DNA of 64,000 nucleotides, from NCBI GenBank assembly GCA_022457155.1, contig JAJGOT010000346.1, forward strand, positions 427,501-491,500, read 5' to 3'. Shown here piece after piece: positions 43,483 through 55,670 of the stretch (positions are counted from its first letter, which is position 1; the number at the start of each line of letters is the position of its first letter). This DNA comes from Cladopsammia gracilis. Its lineage: Eukaryota > Cnidaria > Anthozoa > Scleractinia > Dendrophylliidae. The notes beneath the pieces were generated by a model, which saw nothing but the letters and a program-made list of their open reading frames with translations, was not told the origin of the DNA and did not search any database. The position numbers were made by a program, and so were the translations under genes.

Positions 43483-43611
43483 CTTTCACAATCACGAGAG
43501 AAACGTTGGCAGGCCTGCGTTGTTTGGTCAAAGCACTGAACGTCAGCTCAATGGAAACGTTACTGTCTTCAGAAGCAGTGAACTCTTTGCTCTCAAACTG
43601 AGGTCTGGTAT
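43483..43611 (-). CDS. Host gene exon: cadherin repeat, first half
   Basis: A 129-nt exon between acceptor (gttgtag before 43611) and donor (gtgtgtac after 43483). It encodes TRPQFESKEFTASEDSNVSI and ELTFSALTKQRRPANVSLVIVK. The P-x-F and S-E-D-S-N-V pattern is that of a cadherin repeat start. The first two bases complete an Asp codon with the preceding Ig exon, and the last base starts the Gly codon of the next exon. Confidence 0.75.
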
Positions 43612-44384
43612 CTACAACAACAAAAACAGCAACAACAACAATAAAAAACGAACACCTAAAATCATATGATCCAAAATATCCAGCATAATTAAAACTGGAT
43701 AATATGCAATAGGATCCGAACGACCAATGAAAGCTTTAGAAGCTTTCGTACGTGAAGTTTCGTATGTAATATACTCGCATTTTAAACAATGTCGTGATGT
43801 TGGTCCACTTGAGGACTTCAAACATGCTTGTCGGAATTAAAGAATAGCGGTGGCGTCTTTAGATAAATTGATCACAGGCAAAACAGGAATAGAAGCCAGA
43901 GACTGTATAGTAATATTAATTCAGGTTCTAATTATCATTAATGCATCCAGTTTCTTATTCAATGCGTTTGTAAGCATATAAGGGGAAAGAACTGTTGTTC
44001 TTTGTTCGACTTATACATCCAAATACAACAATTCTGCTCTACACAATAGTTGACGCAATATCACTCACACCAGCATAGAGCCACGCACGCGTTATCGAAC
44101 GCGTTATATTGTATGATAATGTTACTGCAAGCCACACGGAAAACAGTTTGCTCGTGATATTCTCGGTGTGATATTATTGACCAAAGAAATGTATTTTGTT
44201 AAGCAAATTCTATATGAATAATTTAAAATGGCTACTAATAATTTGAAGCTTTCGTGCGTTCGTAATATTATAGTCCGTTCTAGAAAAGTTCTCGAAAATG
44301 GATACCATGTCATAAATAATAAATAAATAAATCGACTTTTGTTTAACGAGGGTAACACTTAACAGTCTCTCGAGAGACTAACAA
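43612..44384. other. Intron sequence
   Basis: A (CAACAA)-like run adjoins the acceptor (its pyrimidine tract). No other feature. Confidence 0.4.
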
Positions 44385-44602
44385 ACCTGTGGCCCTCGAA
44401 TTCCGGATCGAATTGGAATTTGGAAATGTTGGTTTTTGTGGAGGGAGGAAAACCGGAGTACCCGGAGAAAAACCCTCGGAGCAAGGAGAGAACAAACAAC
44501 AAACTCAACCCACATATGACGCAAGGGCCGGGAATCGAACCCGGGCAACATTGGTGGAAGGCGAGTGCTCTCACCACTGCGCCACCCCTGCTCTCCTCTC
44601 CA
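44385..44602 (-). mobile_element. tRNA-derived SINE
   Basis: Minus strand: the tRNA-like head has A box tggcgcagtggtgagagc, a loop with ttcca and a perfect B box gggttcgattcccgg (44530-44602). The body continues tcatatgtgggttgag, with gagggtttttctccggg-type and ggttttcctccctccac segments. It ends near the gattcgatc / ggaattcg boundary. This arrangement is characteristic of a widespread anthozoan SINE. A short direct repeat around agtctctcgagagact lies at the 3' side. Confidence 0.8.
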
Positions 44603-45254
44603 AAATCACGACCTCGTTGGGCGACACATACCCGTGTAAGTATTTAACCACGATGACGCGCTATAGAAGGAGCGCACCTTAGGTACGTTGGGATCATTTG
44701 TCAATCAACCGTCGTCGCGTACGAACCTTCGTGAAAATTTGTGGAAATAAAGACAGCTTTTGAGCAATCTGTATGTGTGGTTTACTTGACTTTGTTTTTT
44801 ACTAGTCGCTTTTAGCAAACCCCATAACATTTTCAACACAATGGAGGAATTTGTTGAGGTTTGTATCCTTGGAATTCCTTTGAAAATTTCGAACTTTTTT
44901 GGCGATAATTTTGAAATTCAGTCTACTTGTTTTTCTTGTATGCTGATTTCCTCTTTGCACAAAAGCGTATTTGTTTAATCTCAGTAGGGACACGCTTTTT
45001 GTAGAATGTTTTCGAAGTCGTTAAAAAAACTCGCAGCACGTGTTTTATCAGGACGCCATCTCATTAGCATTATCATTAGCTCACTCGAGCTGAAACAAGG
45101 GGTGGAGCTATCCCTTTCATAGCGCGTCTTCGTGTTTAAGTCTCGAAACGCTGATTGATGATCATCTAGAGAGGAGCCGGTGGGGCGGAGTCTCCTCTTT
45201 AATGTAGTCAACAACTACGTAAAGGCCATAAGGGGATTGTAAGTTGATATTTAC
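44603..45254. other. Intron sequence
   Basis: No gene or recognised repeat. Confidence 0.35.
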
Positions 45255-45381
45255 CAAAAACATCAAGCTTAGCAGCCTGTGAGAAGACCTTGATGCCATC
45301 ATATTCCGCCAGACAGACGTATCGTCCCGAGTCAGACTCTTGCACATTTGTGAGAGACAGGTTGTAAGACGATGTGATGGT
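45255..45381 (-). CDS. Host gene exon: Ig domain, second half
   Basis: A 127-nt exon bounded by acceptor (cacatcag before 45381) and donor (gtaaatat after 45255). It encodes TITSSYNLSLTNVQESDSG, RYVCLAEYDGIKVFSQAAKL. It has the D-S-G-R-Y-x-C signature of an Ig F strand with its disulfide Cys, then the G strand. It starts in phase 0, matching the exon at 46050-45869, and ends with one base that completes an Asp codon in the cadherin exon at 43611. Confidence 0.85.
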
Positions 45382-45868
45382 CTGATGTGAACAAATAAAA
45401 AATAAAACTATAAATTAATTAACTAATAAAAGGCAACCATGTGTTTTAGATTTAAACACGAAGTTCCGGAATAAAAGGAGCCTGGCCTGGCCATTCTCAC
45501 CTCCAGTCGTCAATCAACCAATGAAGCATTAACAACTGACAAACAACATGCGTCATTACAGAGATCGTTGCAAACACAATTTGGAAAAACTTTATGAAAG
45601 TTATATCAGAAGTCTTTATGAACTTCTATTTCTTTTTTTGCTCAGGTAAAATATTAGTTTAATTAGATTTTTGAAGCAAATTATATTTAAAGGACGCGCA
45701 AGTTAACCACGTTTTGTGACTGAAAGACGCCTTAATTTGCATTTCGCACCCAAAAGGTGTGAGATGGGGGAGGAGCTAAGTCTTTTATACCGGAACTTCG
45801 TGTTTAAAGCAATATTTTGGCCTACTACAATGTTATCATCAACACTGACAACACAAACTCAAAGTCAC

Positions 45869-46050
45869 CTGATCGTTCTTTAACCATTTATACGTCACAA
45901 CATCCTTGGCAACGGCATCGCACCTCCATGAAATATTCAGCCCTAAATCATCGCCGAGGCTAACGGAAGGTGGTGGATGACGTACAATACGAGGACCATT
46001 GTCAAAGTGAGTAACATTCTTGGCCACTGTTTTGTAGTACTTTGTTCCCT
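45869..46050 (-). CDS. Host gene exon: Ig domain, first half
   Basis: A 182-nt exon between acceptor (atttgcag before 46050) and donor (gtgacttt after 45869). It encodes a short linker (GTKYYKTVAKNVTHFDNG), then PRIVRHPPPSVSLGDDLGL and NISWRCDAVAKDVVTYKWLKND. It has the A/B strands, first disulfide Cys and the W-L-K core Trp of an Ig domain. The first two bases complete a codon with the C1q-like exon at 47011-46797. Extracellular. Confidence 0.85.
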
Positions 46051-46496
46051 CTGCAAATACATAACGCGATGCGTTTGTCACTAAAACTAACACAAAATCT
46101 ATAAACCAGAATCCATAAGCCAGAATCAATATTGTTGATTTGTAATTAAAAAGGTGCTGTAAATTTTAATGTTTTGTGTAGAAATGTCATTTGAGATATT
46201 GTTTTGTAATTGTTACTGTGGCTGTAATTTATCGGGAAAAAATGTTTGGTTCATAGACTTTACGCCATTCCTTTTTAGTGTATTATTTCCACATGTCCTT
46301 TCAGAGGTCAATAATGCTCTGGTCATTGAAATAACTAATAATGAAAAGAAAGCTCTAGTTCAAATCGCACCTTAGGGAGCATGATAAAGGAAGGAAACGT
46401 GGGTGTTATTTTATCACCAGCTTGGGTCAGAAAATGTTACCTTACGGGTCGATATATAATGTCGTACCTCTTGAATATGTAAGTTTTAAAATAAAT
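46051..46496. other. Intron sequence
   Basis: No feature recognised. Confidence 0.35.
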
Positions 46497-46817
46497 GTCA
46501 TGGCTATACATGTACATATGAGCGCCACACTGAACGTAAAACAAATGTCATGACTATACATGCACCTATGAGCGCCACATTGAACATATACCTATGAGCA
46601 TCACACTGAACGTAAAACAAATGTCATGGCTATACATGTACCTATGAGCGCCACACTGAAAGTAAAGCAAATGTCATGGCTATACATGTACATGTACTAT
46701 GAGCGCCACACTGAACGTAAAACAAACATTATGCCTATACATGTATCTATGAGCGCCGCATTGAACGTAAAACAAATGTCACGGATATACATGTACCTAT
46801 GAGCGCCACACTGAAAG
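46497..46817 (-). repeat. About 50-bp tandem repeat built from an exon-intron junction
   Basis: Seven or so units of atgtcatggctatacatgta, cctatgagcgccacactgaa, cgtaaaacaa. On the minus strand each unit contains the last codons and the donor of exon 47011-46797 (tcagtgtggcgctcatag then gtacatg). The true exon end is the upstream-most unit at 46797. Confidence 0.88.
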
Positions 46818-47011
46818 TGCTTCCATTGACTACTTCCACTGTACCAGTACCACTGCTTCTAATCATCACATACAAAGTCTGCCAAGGCTCCAGGTAAACA
46901 GTCGCCGATAAGCTGAGGATAACAGACGAACCGGCTGCAACAGCTTTTGTTGCTTTTAAACCATTTGTGTTTGCCGAGTCTCCATTGACTGATAGCAAAA
47001 GTTCAATGATT
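46797..47011 (-). CDS. Host gene exon: end of ninth C1q/TNF-like domain
   Basis: A 215-nt exon with acceptor (attttcag before 47011) and donor (gtacatgt after 46797). It encodes IIELLLSVNGDSANTNGL, AVAAGSSVILSLSATVYLEP, the G-x-x-V-x-L-S-x-x-V-x-L segment, and VNGSTFSVALI, the closing strand seen in every repeat upstream. Its first base completes an Arg codon with the exon at 51611-49700. The exon ends in phase 1, joining the Ig exon. The donor is embedded in a tandem array of look-alike donors. Confidence 0.82.
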
Positions 47012-47409
47012 CTGAAAATAGCAGGAGTGAATACACGCTTGGTTACAATAATTAACTTACACTTCATGATTTGTGTTTAGGATTGATTGCAGACGCAAAT
47101 ATAACGAAACACAATTATTACCACGGATCGAACAAGAACAATACAGTACTATAGAAAAAGAATAAAAAATTACAAGGAAAATAACTACCGTAAAGGTAAT
47201 GCGGTTGGACGAGGCAATGACGAGACACAAAATGATACGAATAGTGATATTCGTAAGGTAACTTATTTTAGCTATATATTTGCACGTAAAATGAAAATTA
47301 CATTTTTTGTCATGTTTTAAAAATAGCCTCATCTCACTGACGTCTAAACAGGAATAAATGTTTGGTTGTCGTTTGGGTAACTCTTTACATATTGACGCTT
47401 TGAACTAAT
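47012..47409. other. Intron sequence
   Basis: No feature recognised. Confidence 0.35.
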
Positions 47410-47475
47410 TATAATAATATTAATAATAATAATAATAATAATAATGATAATAATAATAATAATAATAATAATAAT
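47410..47475. repeat. (AAT)n microsatellite
   Basis: About 20 AAT/ATA units with few interruptions. Confidence 0.95.
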
Positions 47476-49699
47476 TGCGTTCGTTTGAGAACGCGATCCT
47501 AATTTCGTGTTGAATGTCCTGTATCATGCGTTGGGTGTCCTGTGCAATTTGCTAGCCGGAAAAAATCGAGATTTTTCTCATGCTTGGACATCCGATTAGC
47601 TCCCCCGAAGATTATTGTGTGTTTTTCAGGGGCAAATTAACGGGCGGCAACTGGTATCTACTTTGGCCTCGCTGTCATAGGGTTTCGAGTTTTTATTGAC
47701 ATCTCACTACAAACATAAATTTAAAGTCCTACAAAGGGGGATACCCATCACTGCAATACGTTAAAAAAAACTAATGAAATGTCTTCCGTGCAAGAAATGT
47801 AACGCGTTGATCGGGTGCTCTTTTCAGAGCTTATGGAATCCCCGATCAACCCTGCTTTCTTGCACATATGTACACCGCTGAAAGGCTACGATCAGATGTT
47901 CTGTCTCCAAATAAACGGAGAGGCTCTTTGGCTGTGGCGCGTTGCCGGTCAAGAGACCAGACCAAATGTTCCAAGTGCTTCAAGACAACTTGTTTAAAGT
48001 TGGGTATAGACTATCGTCCTGTTGTGAAAATCGTGTGGGGCTGATCGTCTACAGTAGAGTAAACTACCTTAATTCGCTTAGCCACTATGCGTTCAACTTC
48101 ATAAACACCTATAATTGAGGGTTTGGCCTTGGGACGGTATTTCAAACTAAAGCTAGGATCACGTACATCATTACAGAATGATGCGTAAAAGCCTTGCGGA
48201 TGTCTCGTGCGCTTTGACATTGTCTCCAGAGCAGTTTTAAGCAATTGAATGAGTTAAAAACAAAGTTAAACCTTTTATGCGTTTTGATCGATCAAAACGG
48301 ATCCAAATTTGAATAATTATTTTCGCAAACAAAAGAATGTTATTTCCCACAGGAAAAGTTGTCGTGGGCCGCTTGGGCCGGGCGCTTTTTAAAGGTCTTT
48401 CAAAACCGCCTGAGACAATTTCACAGAACTTTTTGATCATTTTAAACTACGAGCAACACTGAAGCGGAATGCATAAGTCTCTCACGATAACCCAATGCGC
48501 TTTCCGGGTCAGCGCGAGTCATTCACACGACCCGCTACCTTTCTCAGCGCGTCCATTTTCTTTCTTCATGAAACTGCTTTCACAGAACAGCTAGATTAAA
48601 ATACTGACACACGAATTTGTTGACAAAACGTTTATAGACAAAGAAAGAACGTGGCCCTCCTTAAATTGAGAGTCAATTGCTCGTTACACAGAGACAAACA
48701 CTTAGACAAGCCGGTTATTTTTGCGAATTTCCTTTTTGCAAAGCGTAAGTCATAACGTTTTGCGCTCCAATAGTCGCGCGTTACTTGCCCTTCACGCTCC
48801 TTTGATTCGCGCATCAAATTCGCTGCCTTCACTCGCCGTTTCTATCTTTGGGAGGGGGGGGGGGGAATTTGTGTTGTCAGTGAGAGTTATGATTTCGCTC
48901 GTTCCTCTGGCGCGTACATGACCTTTCGCGCTCATCTCAACTCGCGCCTCACACTGCTTTCAAAACCATTTGCTCTGCATGGAACTATTTCAGATAATGT
49001 TTTTAATACACTGCACAGTCCTGAATGAAAGTGAAGACGGCTTCGGCCGTTGAGGCGAGATCTTGAGTAAAAAAGCGCAACGTACAAGCGAGTGACCCGC
49101 GATCCACGCTCACTATTTGGCAATGCTTTAACTGAAGACCCTGTTCTGCGGAAAATGATTTTGCCATCGCGCTCTAACCATTGCGAATCTAACGAGTCAA
49201 AACAAATCTTACTGCACACGAATTTGTTGACTAAACACTTTGTAAAGAGCGCGGCCCGCCCTTAATTAGAGCGCTATTGTTAACTTTATCGCACCTTGGG
49301 ATTTACTTCACGCATCAAACGGTTTGATTGACAGCAGTTGAATCTGCCAAGAGACTAGAGTATTCCCAATGCTTAATCTTTTGACCAATTACAGCCGACT
49401 TGTCTTGTATATGCAAATTTTTATGCCGCGCATCAAGAAACTGGGCACTGTAAGTACATGTCGCGGAAGACAATGGAATTCTGAGCGATGGCTTATTTTC
49501 AAGCAAACTTGGCAGAGGTATGTATCTATTTTCAGACCAGAATATAAATCCTACCCAAGTTTATCAAATTCTATATCCATTGTCAAGCGCAAACTGTTCT
49601 AACACCACACCCCTTGGGGTCTACACATACCTACTGTGTTTATAGCTTAGATAAGGGAGTACTCCCGGGACCCAAAGAACGTTTTCAAGTTGGATTTAC
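47476..49699. other. Intron: no firm gene; chromodomain-like scrap
   Basis: A minus-strand ORF at 48011-48244 carries GVYEVERIVAKRIK, reminiscent of the first strand of a chromodomain, but the rest does not follow the fold; treated as a transposon scrap. A G-run of 12 lies at 48854-48865. Nothing else was recognised. Confidence 0.35.
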
Positions 49700-51611
49700 C
49701 TTGTTTGGTGCAATGAACTTGAAGTCCTGACCATAACTACAGCAGCAGTGAAATAAACACCAGTCATATCGGCAATAAATCTTCCTTTGGTGAATTCCGA
49801 GTTTGGAGACAGACATCGTGCGTCAACGTCTTCCCATTGCTCGATACCTTTCCACCATTCACCACCACTGTACCTACTTGTTTTGGACCTCAGCGACAAA
49901 CAAGGATACTGACTATCATCCGTAATCAGGGTAGCAAAGAATGTGGCGTTGTTACCAAAGAATGTGGAATTTGGATCAGAGTACACAGAAACAGAAATCG
50001 CTTCCGATGCATTCAGACGAACAAGAACAGCAACGCTAAATGATACACTAGAACCAGCTTCAGCACTTGATGAAATTGACAAAACTTCTTGGTGTGCAGA
50101 TCCGATTGCTTCTAATTTTACTCTAACAAGGCCTTCAATAGCAACTTTTAATACCATATTCGTTGAAAGAACGTAAATTCCACTATGCCCCACCGAAATG
50201 TTCTGTAATGTTTCACCACTGGGGGTCTTCCACTCAAGTAACTCGTGCCATCCACTTGAACCAAAACTTAGCGATCGATGCCTTAGTTTAACAGTTCTGT
50301 TAAGTTCTAACTCATTCAAAAATTGGACGGAACGCGAAGCGGACACAAGAGAGAAACTGTTATCTTGGGATTTTAGACATATGGAGATTAGCTCGCTCTT
50401 TTTAAGATCCAGGAGTCCTGCAAATCCAACGGTGTTGTTATTTTGTTGGTTAACGGTACTGAAAACCTCAACGTAACACTCGTCACATTTTCGGGGTCCA
50501 ACACAGGCAGTCACATTTTCCGAGACGTGTCCTTCAATAGTGAAAATTAGTGATATAAAATACGTACCAGTTAAAGTTGCCATAAAGTCTCCCTTGTCGC
50601 ATGGTAATGTCGGATTTGGATTAAACATATTGCTATTTATGTAAGCGAGTTGGTTTCCAGCAGTTGACACGGATCTTATCACTGACCTCTCACAAGGCAC
50701 AGATGCATTGCGAACATGTTGAAAGGTTTGATGAAGGCCTGGCCGTTGACCAGGTGCCAGAAATCGCACCATAGAAAATAGACAATCATTTCTATACTGA
50801 TACCAACCAGTCTTTTCGGATCTTGTGCACAGATCAATTTTCTGCCCTTTTCGTAAGTAAAGTACTCCAAATGCACTTATCACAAAGTTGCCTGTAAATC
50901 CCTCGCTCACTTTGGACGCCGTAATGCCATTAAAGGCAATTGTTGTTTTCGGAATACAAACTCCACTGTGAAAGGTAAAGTTACCCTTTTTGTCTCTCAA
51001 AATTAAAGTGCTTTGTATAAAATACAAACCGCTGCTCTTTATGTCAACGGGTGAAAATTTCGACGCATTAAGATTTTTAGAGAAAACTGGTACCCAGTGA
51101 CCGACTTTAGTAAACGTCGACCCATCACCATTATCGACCTTGTCTGTCTTCGACAAAAATCCGGCAGCATGATCACTTTCCCATCGAGACACCATAACAA
51201 CGGAAAAGCTGCTGTTGCGCAACACTTTCCACGAAGAAGCACTTTGACACTGTACTTCTATAAAAATAGATAGATACTGCTCTGCGAAGAGTCGAACCGT
51301 ACCCGCAAGTGTCAAAGTACTAATGAAAGCACCACTTGGAGAATTTGAAGGTTTTGGCTGAAATGTGTTCAGAGAGGCTTTGCTATTCTGTCCATCAAGT
51401 AATATATTCATATTAATTTGAGATAAACCTGAATGCTGGATTAAAACATTAGCACTGATAAGGTAAAATCCGTATTCCTCTGCTTTAAACCTTCCAGAGG
51501 TTGAGTTAAACTGGGCACTGTTATGGCAAAATGAATGAAATGGTGGTGCCATGGTTCTCCATCTATCAATTTCTCCACAAAAAGAACTTGGACTGGCTTC
51601 CTCCTCTTTAA
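49700..51611 (-). CDS. Host gene exon: C1q/TNF-like domains 5-8 and start of 9
   Basis: A 1912-nt exon with acceptor (ttcgtcag before 51611) and donor (gtaaatcc after 49700). It is in frame throughout, about 637 residues. It holds four and a half repeats of a roughly 140-residue beta-sandwich. Each has a Trp-rich opening (W-x-x-L/V-x-x-W), a G-x-Y-F/L-x-S-x-x-x central strand (GFYLISANVLI, GLYFIQSTLIL, GTYFISLIFTI, GIYVLSTNMVL, GVYFTAAVVMV), a G-x-V/L-x-L strand and a closing S-F-S-V-V strand. This is the C1q/TNF jelly-roll pattern. Several Cys (CNFC-type pairs in repeat 7) suggest disulfides, and N-glycosylation sites are frequent. It starts with 2 bases (Val codon shared with the previous exon). 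No membrane segment. Confidence 0.8.
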
Positions 51612-51756
51612 CTGACGAAAAAAAAAACGAGAACAGGATTTTTTTTCATGTGATGAACACAGCGATTAAAGTGGCCGCGTTCGGCGTGAAAGACGAAAAG
51701 AAAAACAACAAACAAACTGATAGGTGAGTGATATAAATTTAATTTACGATTCTCAC

Positions 51757-53517
51757 CTGCAAAGAATCCAGGGGTAGAAAGGGTTTTCGCTCCAACCAAT
51801 ACCAATGAGAAACCCGTTTCCATGGAAATGCTCCAGGATGACGATTCAGTGGTTGCCACGTAGACGGAGATATTCTGACCCTTTCCAAGTTTAATAGAAC
51901 CAGCAACATTTAGAGTGGTATATCGCTTTGGATTTTCATTCAGAGAGAACAGGCCATTCCCGGTATCGATTACGTCGTCAATGGCTACCATAACTGACAA
52001 GTTTCCCCTAGCGTAACCCTTAAAAATAACGTTGCAAGACACGAAGTAAGTACCTTCAAGATGTGTGCGATAGACTCCGCTGGTTGAAAAAAACGCGTTG
52101 TCAAACGAGAACAAGCCAGAGACGTTATTTGTTTTCCACGATGTAATTTTCGTCCATCCTTTGGAATTCAGAAATGTGGATTCCTTTAGCGTTGCTGCAA
52201 CACCTGGCCAGTCGTAGGAAACCAATGAAACACCAAGAAATCCATCTATTATTTTCTTGTCATGAACATCGTTGTAGATATAAACAGTCAGTGTATCTCC
52301 TTTCTCAAGCCGAACAACGCCACTGACACTTAGTGAACTTGGACCTGATGACAGCGTCTTCTCAGCCGAAATCCCACTGTTACCGGTTAAACCAGTGGGA
52401 TCGTCGTTGAGAGCAACAAGCAAATAATCCGAACTTCTGTGTAATGAATGTGAAACATTGGTATTCACCAGAGCTGTCACTAAGAAAATTCCATCATCGC
52501 TAGAATGAAACGTACTGTGAGTTGTCGTCAAAATCATATCTTGTGACTGAAAATTCCGCTGTGAGCTGCTTATCCTCCAGTTTTCCACCCTGTTCCATCC
52601 AGCGGTCTTTCCTGCTTGGTTATCCGCATGTAAACTGACTGAAAATTGAGGAGCAGTTTCTCTTTTTATTCCGAGAAAAAGGCCCGAGTAACTGCTGCTC
52701 GATTGGACTGTTAGGATTCCAGCACTTATTGACTCAATACGCAGCTCAACACAATCCCCGCGGTTCAGGTAAAACATTCCAGACACACCAGTGGAATACT
52801 TCATTGCTCCAGATGAGTGCTTTTGAACTAAAGTAGTGTTGGAGTTCAAAACGATGGCAAGAAGGCAGCGAGTTAATTGGTTATTAGATTTGACGTTGAT
52901 ATTGGAAGTAAACAGGTGAATTCCTTCAAGAATTGCGCAGAACAGTCCAACGGAGGGTGATGCTCCACTGTGCATACTGAACAAACCTTTAGTGCCGCTC
53001 GCTCTAAAGCTCTGAAGCCGGGTCTTCTTTTGGGGTTGAATAGCTAGGTCTCTTGATAACACTGCATGAAAACCCGGCACAGAGCCTATGCGTGAAATCT
53101 GGACGACCGAAAAAGTGCTGTCGCGCAACAATGCTCCCATAGAACCATGAAGGTACAAGGCTAACACATCATTTTCATAAAGGCGCAGAAAACCTGAAAG
53201 ACTTAACGTCCTTTCGAAAGTCGTATTACCGTACACACCTGAGATTCCATTTGTTTCATGGAACTCGTCATTTATCACCAAAGTTGCTGTTAAAAATCCA
53301 TCACTTGTGTCTACCATATGAAGATTAAGAGCGACGAAGTATATTGCTGGTTCGGGTGTAACGAATCTGTCAGAGAAGCCCTTTCCTCCCGAAGCGGCGG
53401 CCTCAAAGAATCCTTTTCGTGAAGTGACACTCCACGGCTTCACCAAAGTCCACCCGGCACCAGGCATATGATGGACTGTGCTTCCTAGATAACTGGAAAC
53501 TCCCACCTCGAGAAATG
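51757..53517 (-). CDS. Host gene exon: C1q/TNF-like domains 1-4
   Basis: A 1761-nt exon between acceptor (actcacag before 53517) and donor (gtgagaat after 51757). It is in frame, about 586 residues, and is phase 1 at both ends. It holds four tandem jelly-roll repeats of about 145 residues at roughly 1-140, 141-290, 291-440 and 441-586. Each has AIYFVALNLHM / GIHLFTSNINV / GIFLVTALVNT / GTYFVSCNVIF as the central strand and a late L-x-x-G-x-V-x-L-x-x-G-D/Q segment. Repeats 1 and 3 close with STFSVVQISR or LGVSLVSYD. The repeats are strongly diverged, so the array is old. A GTG at 53506 is internal to the exon, not a start. The preceding exon, which should supply a signal peptide, was not found in the window. 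Confidence 0.82.
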
Positions 53518-55499
53518 CTGTGAGTAGTAACAGTAAAGAAGTGTTTTATGGCTATGGTTCTCGTGTATAGTAGATAGCTATTATTTTATCAAAAGGAGAA
53601 CATGATAACACAAGGCTTTTAAACGAAACGTGTGAATAGCGATAAGACAGTTTTACATCATGTTGTTATCTTCTGAATTTCGGTATTTAATAGAAGTCTT
53701 TTACCACTTAAAAGTGTGGTTTCTGAGTTCCATTCAAGAGAAAATATTTAATATCATTAACTAAAAACCACAGGACGCCCAAGCTTTATATATTAATTGT
53801 GGAAAATCATTAAGATTTATCCTGAGTGATACTAAACTAAGTTTATGTGTGTTTTATCGCAATATAAATTCATTTGTATATATTCATCTTTTACAATAAT
53901 TTATAAATGTAATTAGCTTAATGATATATTAATTACGCAGGGCCCCAATGGATATCAGTCTTACTTACTTACTTACTATCTTACTTCACGATTGGTGTAA
54001 TAACTAACAATAAAACGAGCGAGAATAATTTAATTGTTGTTATAAAATAACTGAGATACTACGCGCGTTCTGATTGGTCAAAAACCTATTAACTATTGTG
54101 CCGGTAAACTCATAGAAAACCGCGCAAGAGAAACTGTAAAGTAAACAAAGTTCAATTTTCCGTTACCGTATCAACACACGCGTGAGGAAAAAGAAATTCA
54201 CAACTCGAGTCGGTTTAGTGGCTCATTGCATATTGTGGTATGTTAGAAGATGAGAACAGAAGATATGTTTCTTGTAAACAATAAGTTGCTGCTCAAACCT
54301 ACATGTATTAAAGACAAAACTTTCCCACGCACGCAAGCAAAAATGGCTTATCGACAAAAGAACACTAAGCTTATTTTAAAACTGATATCAACAACAGGAA
54401 TATATTTTCATTTAACATTGGCTTGGAAGAGCTTACATGCAGCGATAAAGGACAATCAAAACAACCTCGATATGTACTTTGTGTGAGTTCACTGAGCTGA
54501 AGCTAGGTTGAGTGAAAAGCTTAAAATGGATCCCAAAGAGCAAACAATGGCTTTCAAACTGAGGAAATTTTCGATTGAAATTTATCTGAAGTTTATAAAT
54601 GTGCCTACAAATCCTAAGATAACTTCTAAATAAGACGGATTTGCACAGTAGAATTAAAAAGTATAGCTTTGTTGTTTAGGACAATTATTTTATTACGTCG
54701 ATTCCATTTTAAAATACGCTTTATCGTGTCTTGTTTTCGTGAGAGCACTTTGCTTTCTACGGAATTACTTTTGTACCGGATGCAGTTTAAGTTCTGATTA
54801 TGTGTCCAAGCAAGGATGATCAATTAGCAAGAAGAAAATGAAACTAACAAAAATTATAGGTTTATGGTTAAACAAATTATTTGCATGAAATGATCAAACA
54901 AATCGGTCTGTTCCATCAAACCAATCAAACTCTCAGAACGTGTAGGCTTAAAAACGAGCTTAGTTTTCATTCAGCACTTAAAATGTAGAGACGTACGGGC
55001 TTCACTGTGCACTTCAAAGTAAGTAGATAAAGTGGAAAACAGTTTCAGAAGCTGAGTTTCTGGAACTAACCTTTATTCCAATTGAAAAATTCTTGACAAG
55101 AAGGCAATCTTTGAATCCAAAATACGCCATAAAAATTGTAGGTTTTCAAACTTTCCTCGCACATTCATGTTTGCGGCGGCAGATCAGTCCGACACAATTC
55201 AGTCTGGATTTCCCATTCAAAGAACTTTTGAATCATTGAATATATTTTCTTCTTTCAGCTGATAAATTTCAACTCATGAATTTCAAAGCGCTAAAACTTT
55301 TCATCACTTTCGTTGAACCCGTGAATTTGTCAGTGCAGCTTTGTCAGTGGCATCGAGTAAAGTTCATTTATTCTTTCAGCCGCTTTGATTGGTTTTCCCG
55401 CGTCATCCGATGAATGTTATGAGAATAAGCTACTTGATCGGCACAAAATTACAACAAAGTTCTCTTTTTCCAAACGCTTTTCATGGTTATTTCATAAAA
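53518..55499. other. Intron or 5' flank, gene-poor
   Basis: A (CTTA)n run lies at about 53963-53985. ccggtaaactcatagaaaa at about 54102 matches the arms of the hairpin at 55500-55670, so it is another copy of that repeat. No coding signal; upstream exon(s) of the host gene were not recognised. Confidence 0.4.
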
Positions 55500-55670
55500 G
55501 CAATAGAACACATTTTCTATGAGTTTACCTGCGTTATAAACCCACTTGGGATGTTGGGAGAACACGAGAAAAGCTTGTAGGCGAGTGATTTACAAGCTTT
55601 TCTCGTGTTCTCCCAACATCCCGCGTGGGTTTATAACGCCGGTAAACTCATAGAAAATGTGTTCTATTGC
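55500..55670. repeat. Foldback repeat, 80-bp arms
   Basis: gcaatagaacacattttcta at 55500 is inverted at the end (55670). The arms 55500-55579 and 55591-55670 pair almost fully around an 11-nt loop (ggcgagtgatt). Confidence 0.88.

Noticed and set aside
44359..44682. ORFs with GNRTR / RDSNPRP-like text (also 36090-36302)
   Set aside because: Translations of tRNA-like B boxes in a SINE and a tRNA-like sequence; a common annotation artefact.
48011..48244. Chromodomain-like minus-strand ORF
   Set aside because: Only the first strand resembles a chromodomain; the remainder lacks the core and aromatic cage.
54250..54486. 78-codon plus-strand ORF
   Set aside because: No family and no supporting context in a repeat-rich gap.
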